Shown: in pieces, positions 16,379 to 25,840 of the stretch
Position numbering within the stretch: the first letter of the stretch is position 1
How the letters are laid out: each line of letters begins with the position of its first letter
The notes under the pieces: model-generated
The model's input: only the letters and a program-made list of their open reading frames with translations
Database searches by the model: none
Told to the model about the DNA's origin: nothing
Translations under genes and position numbers: made by a program
NCBI RefSeq assembly: GCF_051027545.1
Contig: NZ_CP194902.1
Span: 3,348,001 to 3,412,000, forward strand
Length of the DNA: 64,000 nt
Reading direction: 5' to 3'
Origin: Methylocaldum sp002005105
Lineage (GTDB): Bacteria; Pseudomonadota; Gammaproteobacteria; Methylococcales; Methylococcaceae

Positions 16379-17875
16379 GTGTTTTACGACATCCTGGCTC
16401 TGATCGGCGGTCTATTGTTGCCGCTGGCGTTTGCCCCGTTCGACTATCCCATTCTTGCCGTCATCGGCTTATTTCTCTTGTTCGCAAGCTGGCTGAACGT
16501 CTCGCCGGGGAGGGCGTTTTTGCGCGGCTATCTATTCGGCTTGGGACAATTCGGCCTGGGCGTTTCCTGGGTTTACGTCAGCATGCACGATTACGGCGGC
16601 GCCAGTCCGCTGGAGGCCGCAGCGCTGACCTTCGTGTTCACGGCCTTCCTGGCGCTTTATCCGGCACTGGCAGGTTGGCTTTCGCGTCGCTTTTTCATCG
16701 GAAGCCGGATCTATCAATCGCTCATCGTTTTCCCGGCCGTTTGGATTTTGGGGGAATGGGTACGAGGCTGGTTCCTGACAGGGTTTCCGTGGCTGCAAGT
16801 CGGCTACAGCCAAATCGACACCCCGTTGGCCGCCTACGGCCCCGTCCTCGGGGTCTACGGTATCGGCTGGGTGGTGGCCTTCGTGGCGGGAGGAGTCCTC
16901 GCGGCATTTCACTCGGCGCGCAAACCGCGGACCCTCATAGCCGTTGCGATCGTCTTAGTGCTCGGCATGGGTAGGGTGCTGAGCGGCGTTTCCTGGACGC
17001 AGCCTGCGGGTGAGCCGTTCAAGGTGACCTTGCTCCAGGGTAACGTGCCTCAAGACATGAAATGGCAGCCCGAATTCCAGCGGGAAACGCTGCAAATGTA
17101 CACCGAGATGACGCGGAAATCGTGGGGTTCGCGGCTAGTCGTTTGGCCGGAAACCGCCATTCCGGCGTTTTACCATCAGGTCAAGGAGACCTTTCTTGCC
17201 GATCTGGAGACGGAAGCGGCGGCGCGGGGTACCGATCTCCTGATCGGCGTACCGTTTTACGATCAAACCCAAGACCGCTATTTCAATGCGGTCGTTGCGC
17301 TGGGGGAAACGCCGGGGATCTATTTCAAACGGCATTTGGTACCTTTCGGAGAATATCTGCCGCTGCGGCCGGTGCTGGGTTTCATACTGGACATTCTGGA
17401 AATTCCTCTGTCCGATTTCGCCAGCGGAAACGGCGGCCAAGCGGCTCTGGTCGCTGCGGGGCATCCTCTGGCAGCCTCGATCTGCTATGAGGACATCTTC
17501 GGCCAGGAGTCGCTGGCCGTTCTACCTCAGGCGGCGTATCTCGTGAACGTTACGAACGACGCCTGGTTCGGCGACTCTATCGCACCCCACCAACATGTGC
17601 AGATGGCACGGATGAGGGCGCTCGAAACCGGACGTTACATGCTGCGCGCCACCAACACCGGTATAACCGCGATTATCAGCCCTAAGGGCAAAATCGATGT
17701 CGCCGCGCCTTTGTTTCAGCGTACTCAGGTGACCGGGACGATCACGCCCATCGACGGCAGCACGCCTTACGCGCGGTGGGGCGACTGGCCGGTCGTCGTG
17801 GTTCTGGTAACGGGCTTGAGTTTCGCCGCTTGGCGTCGTCGGCGCATCCTACAGACGGATTCGTCAGCCGAGTAG
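16379..17875 (+). CDS. lnt: Apolipoprotein N-acyltransferase Lnt
   Basis: 498 residues. Lnt adds the third acyl chain to lipoproteins in the inner membrane. The first about 200 residues contain six membrane helices; the nitrilase-like domain (about 215-470) shows the catalytic triad: Glu in VVWPETAIPAF, Lys in FKRHLVPFGE, Cys in ASICYEDIFG. A final membrane helix follows. Start is GTG. The TAG stop falls inside the first bases of a dispersed repeat (17872), so the native C-terminus may have been altered slightly by that insertion. Confidence 0.95.
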   Translation: MFYDILALIGGLLLPLAFAPFDYPILAVIGLFLLFASWLNVSPGRAFLRGYLFGLGQFGLGVSWVYVSMHDYGGASPLEAAALTFVFTAFLALYPALAGWLSRRFFIGSRIYQSLIVFPAVWILGEWVRGWFLTGFPWLQVGYSQIDTPLAAYGPVLGVYGIGWVVAFVAGGVLAAFHSARKPRTLIAVAIVLVLGMGRVLSGVSWTQPAGEPFKVTLLQGNVPQDMKWQPEFQRETLQMYTEMTRKSWGSRLVVWPETAIPAFYHQVKETFLADLETEAAARGTDLLIGVPFYDQTQDRYFNAVVALGETPGIYFKRHLVPFGEYLPLRPVLGFILDILEIPLSDFASGNGGQAALVAAGHPLAASICYEDIFGQESLAVLPQAAYLVNVTNDAWFGDSIAPHQHVQMARMRALETGRYMLRATNTGITAIISPKGKIDVAAPLFQRTQVTGTITPIDGSTPYARWGDWPVVVVLVTGLSFAAWRRRRILQTDSSAE

Positions 17876-17940
17876 GTCGGGAATCCTTTCCCGACATCAC
17901 GGGTTGGTTAGGCGTTCGTCGGCAAAGGCTTGTTGATCCG
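17872..17940. repeat. REP-like element, family 2 (degenerate copy)
   Basis: GTAGGTCGGGAATCCTTTCCCGAC at the left is a hairpin. It is followed by a degraded inverse unit with GTCGGCAAAGG. It is the same family as the copies at 48051-48203 and 54478-54540. It overlaps the lnt stop codon and separates lnt from the convergent signalling gene. Confidence 0.65.
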
Positions 17941-17958
17941 CGCCTATCCCATGACGCC

Positions 17959-20900
17959 CTACGCCGCGATCGACGGCAATGGCAGCCTTCGGTTCTCGCG
18001 CAGCAGACGGCCGAATTGCTCCGCCGTGACCGGACGGCTCGAATAATAACCCTGCATGTCGTCGCACCTGTGCCGGCAGAGGAAAGTCAATTGTTCCAGG
18101 GTTTCCACGCCCTCCGCGATGACCTTGAGACCAAGGGTGTGGCCCAGCGAGATGACGGTCTGCACGATCACGGCGTCATTGGTGTCGGTTGCGATGTCGC
18201 GGACGAAGGACTGGTCTATTTTCAGCCGGTCGAACGGTAGCCGCTTGAGATAACTCAGGCTGGAATAGCCCGTTCCGAAATCGTCCACCGAAAGCTTTAC
18301 GCCCAACTCTTTCAATTCCTCCAAAATCGGAATGAAACGCTCGGGATCGTGCATGACCATGGTTTCGGTCAATTCCAGTTCCAGATAGCGGCCTTCCAGT
18401 CCGGTTTCCCGTAGCGTCTGGTTGACCAGTTTGACGAGATTTCCGCGTTTCAATTGCTTAGCCGAAAGATTGACGGCGACGTCGAACGGCGACAGTCCCG
18501 CATCCTGCCAGGCTTTGCTCTGCAAACATGCGGTTTTCAGAGCCCAAGAGCCGATCGCGTGGATTAAACCGGTTTCCTCGGCCATGGGGATAAACCGGGA
18601 AGGCAACACCAAGCCTAAGTCCGGATGGCGCCACCGGATCAGCGCTTCCGAGCCGATGATCCTTCCGCCCCTGAGTTCGACCTTGGGCTGATAAAAGAGC
18701 TCGAATTGCTGCTGTTCCAAAGCCCGCCGCAACGCGCTTTCCATTTTGATGCGTTCGATCGCGCGCTGGCTCATTTCGCGGGCATAAAGCCTGAAACCGC
18801 TGCCGCCTTCCTCCTTGGTTCGGTACATCGCCGTGTCCGCATGCTTGAGCAGCGTCTCCATGTCTTCGCCGTCGGCGGGATAAACGCTCGCTCCGATGCT
18901 GCCGCTCATGAACAGTTCGCGTCCCTCGATCAGGAAAGGTTTGGCGATAGCCCGCAAGATCTTGACGGCTACGAACTCGATGTCTTCCATTCTTTCGAGA
19001 TCCGAGAGCAAGATGAGGAATTCGTCGCCGCCTTGCCTGGCTACCGTATCGCCCTCGCGGACGGACGCCTGGAGACGCTCGGCGACGGCCTGTAGCAAGG
19101 CGTCGCCGAGCGCGTGGCCGAAGCTATCGTTGACATCCTTGAACCGGTCCAGATCGAGAAACAGCAAGGCTAAAGGCCGCTCGGTGCGCTTGGCATGGGC
19201 CAGCGCCTGGGACAGGCGGTCGGCGAGCAGGGTGCGGTTGGGTAAATGAGTCAGGGCATCGTGGGTCGCCAGGTACTCGATGCTGGCCTCATATTTCTTT
19301 CGCTCGGTAATGTCACTTGCGACGCCGTCGAGACGCATAGGGTTTCCGGCCTTGTCGTAAATGACCTTGACCCGGTCTTCCAGCCAGCGTATTTCGCCGT
19401 CCGGACGCAGAATACGGTATTCCGCGGTCAACGTACCCGTCTCCAATAGCTCTCCCAGGGTTTTCTGCATCCGCTCCCGGTCATCGGGATGGACGCTTTG
19501 CAGCCAGAGGTCCTTGTTCTTCATGAAGTCAGCGACGGGCCGGCCCCAAACTTTCTCCGCCGCGGCGTTGACGTAAAGCGTTTCGCCGGTCGTCGGCGAG
19601 AGAGACCAAACGATATTGTCTATCGAGCCGAGGATGCTGCTCAGTTTTTCTTCGGAAATCTTGAGTTCTTCCTCGGTACGTTTACGTTCCACGAACAGGC
19701 CGATTTGGCTGCCGATCGCGGTGAACATGTTCATCAAATCTTCCTTGGGTTTGCGGATTTCCCGGCTGAAAAACTCGATGGCTCCGAGCACCCGGCCCTC
19801 GAAGCGTATCGGAAAGCCGAATGCGGCGCGGAGCCCGGCATTTCCGGCGAGTGAGGCTCGCAAGAAGCTGGGGTCCCGTGAGAGATCCGCAATCCAGATG
19901 GACTTTGCGGACATCCAGATGCGTCCCGGCAGTCCTGCTCCGGGCGCAAAACTCATCGACCGGCTGGACGCTGCGAATTCCTCGGTATCGGAACCGTCCC
20001 TGCGCCAGAGGCCCGCGCAGCGCGCCACTTTCGCCCTGTCGTCCACCACCCATAGCGCCCCCACATCCACATCCCAGTTCAGAGTCTCGCAAATCACTTG
20101 CAGAATCTTTGGGCTCGCTTCCGCTACCGTTGCCGACTCGGCCAAAATCCGGGCTACTTCGTATTGCGTCGTCAGACGCCGTTCCGCGCGATCGCGGGCT
20201 GCTTGGGTTCGGAGGTTGGCTATGCCGTATGCGATATCGTCCGCCAGCTCTTCCATCAGGGCCTGTTCATCGGGACCGAACGCGCCCGGCACGTTGTCGT
20301 AAATGCTTAAGGCGCCAAATGTATGGGAGTCGGTTTTGAGGGGGAGGGCGATGACGGAGCGATAGCCCCGCGAGAGAACGTTTTCCCGCCAACCGGGCCA
20401 TTCCCGAATGATCGCCAGGTCCGGCACGACAACCGTTCTTCCGCTGCGGATCGCCCTGCCGACGGGCGTGCAACAGCTGTCCGTGTCCATCTTGGTGAAT
20501 CGCCATTCTTGAAGGCACCCGACTTCGCAACCTGCGTGGGCGACCGGGACCAGCGTTCTGTGTTCTTCGTCGCGGACCACGCCGATCCAAGCCATCGGAT
20601 AGTGGCCCGCTTCGACCATGGTTTGGCACATCTGATCGAACAGGTCGTGCTCCTCCCGGGCATGAATCAACGCGTGGTTGCATTCGGCCATCACGGCGCG
20701 CGCACGCAAGGTTTTGCGCAACGACTCCTGAGCCTGCTTACGTTCGGTGATTTCGAGCTGCAAGGCCACGGCCCGGCGCTGCAATTCGTCGTAGAATCCG
20801 AGATTTTCATAAGCGGTCGCCACCTGGGCCGTTACGGTAGCGGCGATATCCTCATCGATTTCGTCGAATTCCGCCGCTCCCACCTTATTGGCGACATAAA

Positions 20901-21867
20901 CCCAGCCATAGAGTCGGCTCGAGGATGCAATCGGCAAACCGAGGAGGGAATAGACCGGCGGGTGTGCGGCGGGCAGACCCAAGACCTCGGGATCGCCGCT
21001 CAATCCGGCAACGCGCAGTGGACGGCGTTCGGTCAGCAAACGGGCCAAAATTCCGCTTTTGGGCGGCAACGAGTTCGAAAGATCTATCGTTAGGTCTTCC
21101 ATGCCGCGAGTGTAGACCCGGCACAGGTGTACCTCGTCCTCCTCCAGCAAGCCGACGACGGCATATTGGGCGGCACAGACGTCGTGGGCTGCCCGGCAAA
21201 AGGTCTCGAGCAGCCGTTCCGGATCGCGGACCGAGGTAAGTTCCAGTCCCAACTCGATGAGCGTGGCGAGCCTGAGACTGATCTCCTGCAGACGAGTCAG
21301 GGACATCGAGAAGCGTGCGGCAATGTCGCGTAACTCGGGCTCTCCGACTGCCGCCGGTGCGGACTCGATGATCCGCGCTACCGACTGGCGGATCGTCTCG
21401 ATATCGGAGAAGTAGCCTGTGAGTTGGCCGGTTATGTCGCCGAGCGACTCCGTACCGCGCTGAGTCGCCGTCTCGGGCAGACGGTCGGGTTCTATCGCGG
21501 GCAGCCCGAGCACGTTTTGTACGACGCCGAGAATTTCCTCGGGCGAGGAGGGTTTGGCCAACACGGCGGTCACTCCGCAGGCCTCGGCCAAGCTTCGCGC
21601 TTCCGGCGTGCGGTAGGTTGCGGTGTAAAAGATCACGCGGGTATCCGCGAGCGACGGTTCGGCGCGGAGACGGTTTACCAGTTCGTATCCGTCGATAGCC
21701 GGCATCAAGATATCGGTGATAACCAGATCGGGATGCTCGGCTCGGACGAGGTCCAGAGCTTCCGCGCCGTCCGAAGCCTCGAGCAGGCGATGGCCGCCGT
21801 AGCCGAGGAGCGTTACCAGAAACTCTCGGTTTAGGGGGCGGTCGTCAACGATCAGAATCTTAGCCAT
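17959..21867 (-). CDS. REC-GAF-GAF-GAF-PAS-GGDEF-EAL c-di-GMP protein
   Basis: 1302 residues. The order read from the sequence is: receiver domain (about 1-120, acidic residues in DDRP, phosphoacceptor in DLVITDILMP); helical linker; three GAF-like domains (about 205-350, 395-555, 575-715); PAS/PAC (about 735-855, ending DITERKKYE); GGDEF (about 860-1025); EAL (about 1040-1290). The GGDEF signature is intact and preceded at the usual five-residue spacing by an RxxD inhibitory site (REGD). The EAL motif (SEALIRWRH) and DDFGTGYSSLSYL loop are intact. Both cyclase and phosphodiesterase activities are therefore possible. It lies downstream of a kinase/receiver pair on the same strand, which could phosphorylate its receiver. 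Confidence 0.93.
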   Translation of the reverse strand: MAKILIVDDRPLNREFLVTLLGYGGHRLLEASDGAEALDLVRAEHPDLVITDILMPAIDGYELVNRLRAEPSLADTRVIFYTATYRTPEARSLAEACGVTAVLAKPSSPEEILGVVQNVLGLPAIEPDRLPETATQRGTESLGDITGQLTGYFSDIETIRQSVARIIESAPAAVGEPELRDIAARFSMSLTRLQEISLRLATLIELGLELTSVRDPERLLETFCRAAHDVCAAQYAVVGLLEEDEVHLCRVYTRGMEDLTIDLSNSLPPKSGILARLLTERRPLRVAGLSGDPEVLGLPAAHPPVYSLLGLPIASSSRLYGWVYVANKVGAAEFDEIDEDIAATVTAQVATAYENLGFYDELQRRAVALQLEITERKQAQESLRKTLRARAVMAECNHALIHAREEHDLFDQMCQTMVEAGHYPMAWIGVVRDEEHRTLVPVAHAGCEVGCLQEWRFTKMDTDSCCTPVGRAIRSGRTVVVPDLAIIREWPGWRENVLSRGYRSVIALPLKTDSHTFGALSIYDNVPGAFGPDEQALMEELADDIAYGIANLRTQAARDRAERRLTTQYEVARILAESATVAEASPKILQVICETLNWDVDVGALWVVDDRAKVARCAGLWRRDGSDTEEFAASSRSMSFAPGAGLPGRIWMSAKSIWIADLSRDPSFLRASLAGNAGLRAAFGFPIRFEGRVLGAIEFFSREIRKPKEDLMNMFTAIGSQIGLFVERKRTEEELKISEEKLSSILGSIDNIVWSLSPTTGETLYVNAAAEKVWGRPVADFMKNKDLWLQSVHPDDRERMQKTLGELLETGTLTAEYRILRPDGEIRWLEDRVKVIYDKAGNPMRLDGVASDITERKKYEASIEYLATHDALTHLPNRTLLADRLSQALAHAKRTERPLALLFLDLDRFKDVNDSFGHALGDALLQAVAERLQASVREGDTVARQGGDEFLILLSDLERMEDIEFVAVKILRAIAKPFLIEGRELFMSGSIGASVYPADGEDMETLLKHADTAMYRTKEEGGSGFRLYAREMSQRAIERIKMESALRRALEQQQFELFYQPKVELRGGRIIGSEALIRWRHPDLGLVLPSRFIPMAEETGLIHAIGSWALKTACLQSKAWQDAGLSPFDVAVNLSAKQLKRGNLVKLVNQTLRETGLEGRYLELELTETMVMHDPERFIPILEELKELGVKLSVDDFGTGYSSLSYLKRLPFDRLKIDQSFVRDIATDTNDAVIVQTVISLGHTLGLKVIAEGVETLEQLTFLCRHRCDDMQGYYSSRPVTAEQFGRLLRENRRLPLPSIAA

Positions 21868-21930
21868 ACCGGGCTCCGTCCAGACAATGCTCGATCATTT
21901 TCAGCAAGTCAGCGGTTCGATGGGTTTATT

Positions 21931-22030
21931 AACCCGGCCCATAAATGTAGGCCGAGTTATTTCGGGGCAAGGACGCCCCGGTGCGGCGACAAGCCGCGTG
22001 AGCCCAGGCCGGGCGTGTACCGGCCCGGGC
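21931..22030 (-). other. Array of four tandem hairpins
   Basis: Four stem-loops fill 100 bp with 2-4 nt between them. They are AACCCGGCC/GGCCGAGTT (21931-21958), CGGGGC/GCCCCG (21963-21980), GCGGC/GCCGC (21983-21997), and a 10-bp stem with one mismatch, GCCC-GGCCGG/CCGGCC-GGGC (22002-22030). The single imperfect pair in the first stem becomes a G-U wobble only on the minus-strand RNA. It sits in the 307-bp gap 21868-22174 upstream of the REC-GGDEF-EAL gene. No gene seen in the rest of that gap. Confidence 0.55.
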
Positions 22031-22174
22031 GATGGCCAGTAAACGCCAGGAGGGTATTTAGGGGCCTGATTAATTGGTTTCAAGCGGTTGACGCCCTGGC
22101 TCGGCATGAGTTCCCGTGCCTTGGCACCAGGCGCCCAGGCGGCGATGAGAATGACTGGCGCGGCTCTGGCCGCT

Positions 22175-22618
22175 CTAGGAATGCTCCGGTCGTTCATGTT
22201 GGGCATCTTCAGGTCGGTCAAAATCGAACCCCAGCGAGTTGGAACGCAAATAGTTCGGCAAGAAACGTTCCAGTTGCCCGACGAAAGACTCCGGCTCGAT
22301 GGGTTTGGAGAGATAGCCGTCGAACCCGGCAGCAAGCAGAGCGTCGCAATCGCCTGCCATGGCGAAAGCGGTAACTGCCACCACGGGAATGTTCCGGAGG
22401 TCGGTACGGCGTCTGAGTTCCCGAATCACGCCATAGCCGTCCAGCTTGGGCAGCTGGATGTCGCAAATAATAAGATCGGGCAGCTCCCGGCGGGCGATCT
22501 CCACACCCGCTTCGCCGTCGCGGGCGGCAAGCGTGACATGCCCATACGCTTCCAGCAGATAGGCCATTAGATCCATGCTGTCGGGATTGTCCTCGATGAG
22601 GAGTATACGCGCCGGCAT
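22175..22618 (-). CDS. Single-domain response regulator
   Basis: 147 residues: one receiver domain with acidic pocket E9 D10, phosphoacceptor D53 (LIICDIQLPKLDG) and the conserved Lys in YLSKPIEP, then a short tail. There is no output domain, so it acts by protein-protein contact, as CheY-like or DivK-like proteins do. The ATG overlaps the kinase stop by one base, so it is the cognate partner of the upstream kinase. A longer frame to 22723 would lie inside the kinase gene. Confidence 0.9.
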   Translation of the reverse strand: MPARILLIEDNPDSMDLMAYLLEAYGHVTLAARDGEAGVEIARRELPDLIICDIQLPKLDGYGVIRELRRRTDLRNIPVVAVTAFAMAGDCDALLAAGFDGYLSKPIEPESFVGQLERFLPNYLRSNSLGFDFDRPEDAQHERPEHS

Positions 22619-23796
22619 CAGCCAGATGTCTTTGACGGCAAGCTTAGGGTGAATGTACTGCCGGCACCGTATTCGCTCCGTACATCGATGTGTCCGCCGA
22701 TTAGGGAAGCCAGCTTTTGGCAAAGGTACAAGCCCAGTCCGGTGCCTTCGGAGGGACGGTTGGCGGCGGCGTTCACTTGGGTAAACGCCCGAAACAGCTT
22801 GGCTTGGTCTTCCGGTTTGATCCCGATGCCGGTGTCCAGCACGCTGACGTCGACCATCGTGTTGCCGTTTTCATGGCGCCGGCTCAACTCGATCGATATC
22901 TTGCCCTGTGAGGTGAACTTGACGGCGTTGTTCGCGAGATTGATTAGGATTTGTACGAACGCGCGCCGATCGGTTTCGATGACGATGTCGTCCCGCGGAA
23001 GCTCGATCTCGAGTCCGAGGCCTTTTTGTTCCGCCATCGGACGCAGGGTTTCGGCGACCTCCCGAATCGCCTCCTGGCACACAAAGGGTTCCGGATTGGA
23101 TTTGACTTTGCCCGATTCGATCTTGGCGAGGTCCAGCAAATCATTGATCAGCGACAGCAGATGCTTGGCGCTGGTCTGAATGATCCGGAGCTGTTTTTCC
23201 TGTGCCGCGGTGAGAGGCCCCGGCAGCCTCATCAGCATGGTGCCGGTGAAGCCGATGATGGCATTGAGCGGCGTGCGCAGTTCATGGGACATGCCGGCCA
23301 GAAAATGGTCCTTGGCCAGATTGGCCCGTTCCAATTCGAGAATCTTCTCGCGCAGGGACTCGTCAAAATGCTTGCGCTCCGTGATGTCTCGGATTGAGGC
23401 GATAACGAGGATGCCGTTTTCGGATTCGAGCGCGCTGAGCCCGATATCGGCCGGGAACTCGGAGCCGTCCCGGCGCAGGCCGTGTAGGTCAAATGCGGCA
23501 TCGATCGGCCGAACCCCCGATTCGTCCAAAAAAGGATTGCTGCGCCCGGCCTGTTCGCCGCGGAAACGATCGGGCATCAGAATATCGACGTTGCGGCCGA
23601 GCAGTTCGCTGCGGTCGTAGCCGAACAATTTCTCGGTTTGCGAGTTTACGAATGCGATCCGGCCACCGCGGTCGACGATGACTATAGCGTCCGGCGCCGT
23701 TTCCAGTAATTCCCGGAAGCTCTCGGTTCCGGTGATCGCGCCGGACGGGCAGCCCGTTGTCATCGGATTGTTATCGGACTCGATTAGTGACGACAT
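22618..23796 (-). CDS. PAS-containing histidine kinase
   Basis: 392 residues, no membrane helix, so cytoplasmic. A PAS/PAC domain (about 25-140) is followed by HisKA (phosphorylated His in MSHELRTPL, about 170) and HATPase_c (N-box NLANNAVKF, G1 DTGIGI, G2 GTGLGL). It is coupled to the response regulator by a one-base overlap. With the REC-GGDEF-EAL protein downstream it probably forms a signalling cascade; the stimulus is unknown. Confidence 0.92.
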   Translation of the reverse strand: MSSLIESDNNPMTTGCPSGAITGTESFRELLETAPDAIVIVDRGGRIAFVNSQTEKLFGYDRSELLGRNVDILMPDRFRGEQAGRSNPFLDESGVRPIDAAFDLHGLRRDGSEFPADIGLSALESENGILVIASIRDITERKHFDESLREKILELERANLAKDHFLAGMSHELRTPLNAIIGFTGTMLMRLPGPLTAAQEKQLRIIQTSAKHLLSLINDLLDLAKIESGKVKSNPEPFVCQEAIREVAETLRPMAEQKGLGLEIELPRDDIVIETDRRAFVQILINLANNAVKFTSQGKISIELSRRHENGNTMVDVSVLDTGIGIKPEDQAKLFRAFTQVNAAANRPSEGTGLGLYLCQKLASLIGGHIDVRSEYGAGSTFTLSLPSKTSG

Positions 23797-24060
23797 GCCT
23801 CAAGCAGATAATGGTGTTCCTGGTCGGACTTCGTCCGCTGTCCAAGGCGGCGAACGAACGCTGTTCTCAGTACTCGGTTCCGCTATTGGTTCGTAGACCG
23901 TTTGTCATCTGAAAAAATCCCCTTTTTAGGTGTAAAAAAGTCATTACCCGCATACGCTCCGTGACAATCGTCGATCCGGTTAGCCGGTACTGGATAGCCA
24001 TGGACCTTCAATCGGCGCGGTTTGTACGGGCTCCCGGTCGGCTCGGGATATAATCCTCCC

Positions 24061-24612
24061 ATGCAAACGATTCCGTTGAATAGTCACCCGTCCACGCCCT
24101 GCGAGCTCATCCGCCGTTTCACGGTGCGTGTGCAGAAGACATCGGATGGGGTGCTCGCCCTCGAGTATACGGTCGAAGGGGATGTGGCGGGTCTGCATAT
24201 TCCGCGCCCTCGGGTTGCACGACGCACCGACGGCCTTTGGCGGCATACTTGCTTCGAGGCATTTCTGATGCACCGCGAAGGGTATTATGAATTCAATTTC
24301 GCGCCGTCGAGCGAATGGGCCGTCTATCATTTTGAGTCTTATCGAGACGGCATGTCGGTCGTTAGACAAGCCCCACCTCCGAAAATTTCCCTGACGCTCG
24401 ATGCCTATCGGCTTGGGCTGAATGCAATGATCGACCTGAACGGTCTATCGACCGAGATCGAGAACGCAACCCTGAGCCTGGCATTGTCTGCCGTGATCGA
24501 AGAGCAGGACGGTAGGCTATCGTATTGGGCGTTCAAGCACCCGCCGGGCCAGCCGGATTTCCATCACCCGGACGGTTTCGCGCTCAGGCTCGATTCCGCC
24601 GGCAACAACTGA
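24061..24612 (+). CDS. DOMON-like domain protein
   Basis: 183 residues, beta-rich, resembling the DOMON-like/carbohydrate-binding-like proteins (VARRTDGLWRHTCFEAFL; YYEFNFAPSSEWAVYHF). No signal peptide or membrane segment is evident. Function unknown. The ATG at 24061 lies 7 bp after a perfect TATAAT (24049-24054) and has no ribosome-binding site, so the mRNA may be leaderless. The NamZ-like gene starts 22 bp downstream. Confidence 0.75.
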   Translation: MQTIPLNSHPSTPCELIRRFTVRVQKTSDGVLALEYTVEGDVAGLHIPRPRVARRTDGLWRHTCFEAFLMHREGYYEFNFAPSSEWAVYHFESYRDGMSVVRQAPPPKISLTLDAYRLGLNAMIDLNGLSTEIENATLSLALSAVIEEQDGRLSYWAFKHPPGQPDFHHPDGFALRLDSAGNN

Positions 24613-24634
24613 GATTTGCCACAAGGAGACATCG

Positions 24635-25840
24635 ATGAAGTTTGGCATCGACCGGCTGCTCGACAGCCCGGATCTTCGCAAGCCGCTCCGGGGCCGCCGT
24701 GTGGCCTTGCTCGCTCATCCAGCCTCCGTCACCGCCGATCTGGTTCATTCCTTGGACGCGCTGGCCGCGCTCGACGGCATCAAGCTCGCGGCCGCTTTCG
24801 GACCTCAGCACGGTCTGCGCGGCGACAAGCAGGACAATATGGTCGAGTCGCCGGATTACACCGATCCAGCGCACGGCATTCCGGTCTTCAGCCTATACGG
24901 CGAAGTCCGGCGCCCGACCGACGCCATGATGGACAGCTTCGACGTGCTGCTGGTCGATCTGCAGGATCTCGGCTGCCGAATTTATACCTTCATCACGACT
25001 TTGCGATACGTACTGGAGGAGGCGGCCAAGAAAGGCAAGACAGTCTGGGTGCTGGACCGGCCGAATCCGGCGGGCCGTCCGATCGAGGGGCTGCGATTGC
25101 GAGCCGGTTGGGAGAGTTTCGTGGGGGCCGGCGCGCTTCCCATGCGGCATGGACTTACGCTGGGCGAGTTGGGCCGCTGGTTCGTGGAGAGCCTGCGCCT
25201 CGACGTGGATTACCACGTGGTGACGATGGAAGGCTGGGACCCGGCGAATGCGCCGGGCTACGGTTGGCCGCTGGGCGAACGCACCTGGATCAATCCCAGC
25301 CCTAACGCGCCGAATCTATGGATGGCGCGCTGCTACGCCGGCACGGTCATGCTGGAAGGCACGACCTTGTCCGAGGGCCGCGGCACCACCCGTCCCTTGG
25401 AACTTTTCGGCGCGCCCGATCTGGACGCGAACCGGATCGTCGCCGAGATGCGGGCGCTGGCTCCGGGCTGGCTGCAAGGCTGTCGGCTGCGCGTCTGCTG
25501 GTTCGAACCGACGTTCCACAAGCATGCCGGAAAGCTATGCGAAGGCGTGCAGATTCACGTCGAGGACGGCGCCTACGATCATCAAGGATTTCGGCCCTGG
25601 CGCCTGCAGGCACTGGCATTCAAAGCGATTCGCAATCTCTGGCCGGACTACGATCTCTGGCGCGATTTTCCTTACGAGTACGAATACGATCGTCTCGCCA
25701 TCGATCTGATTAACGGTAGCGAACTGCTGCGCCAATGGGTGGACGACGCCGATGCCGCTCCGCGCGATCTCGATGCGCTGACATTGCCGGATGAACGCTC
25801 ATGGCAGGAAGAGCGGGAAGAGGTACTGCTGTATCGGTGA
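24635..25840 (+). CDS. DUF1343 / NamZ-type exo-muramidase family protein
   Basis: 401 residues of the DUF1343 (YbbC/NamZ) family, some members of which are exo-beta-N-acetylmuramidases acting on peptidoglycan fragments. Recognisable segments are AAAFGPQHGLRGDKQDNM, PVFSLYG, VLLVDLQDLGCRIYTF and LDRPNPAGRPIEG. No signal peptide is visible, so a cytoplasmic role in wall recycling is likely. It has an AAGGAG ribosome-binding site and sits 22 bp after the DOMON-like gene. Confidence 0.88.
   Translation: MKFGIDRLLDSPDLRKPLRGRRVALLAHPASVTADLVHSLDALAALDGIKLAAAFGPQHGLRGDKQDNMVESPDYTDPAHGIPVFSLYGEVRRPTDAMMDSFDVLLVDLQDLGCRIYTFITTLRYVLEEAAKKGKTVWVLDRPNPAGRPIEGLRLRAGWESFVGAGALPMRHGLTLGELGRWFVESLRLDVDYHVVTMEGWDPANAPGYGWPLGERTWINPSPNAPNLWMARCYAGTVMLEGTTLSEGRGTTRPLELFGAPDLDANRIVAEMRALAPGWLQGCRLRVCWFEPTFHKHAGKLCEGVQIHVEDGAYDHQGFRPWRLQALAFKAIRNLWPDYDLWRDFPYEYEYDRLAIDLINGSELLRQWVDDADAAPRDLDALTLPDERSWQEEREEVLLYR

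Noticed and set aside
21868..22174. Possible c-di-GMP riboswitch or group II intron piece
   Set aside because: Neither the GEMM core nor intron boundary or domain V motifs could be recognised; only the hairpin array is supported.
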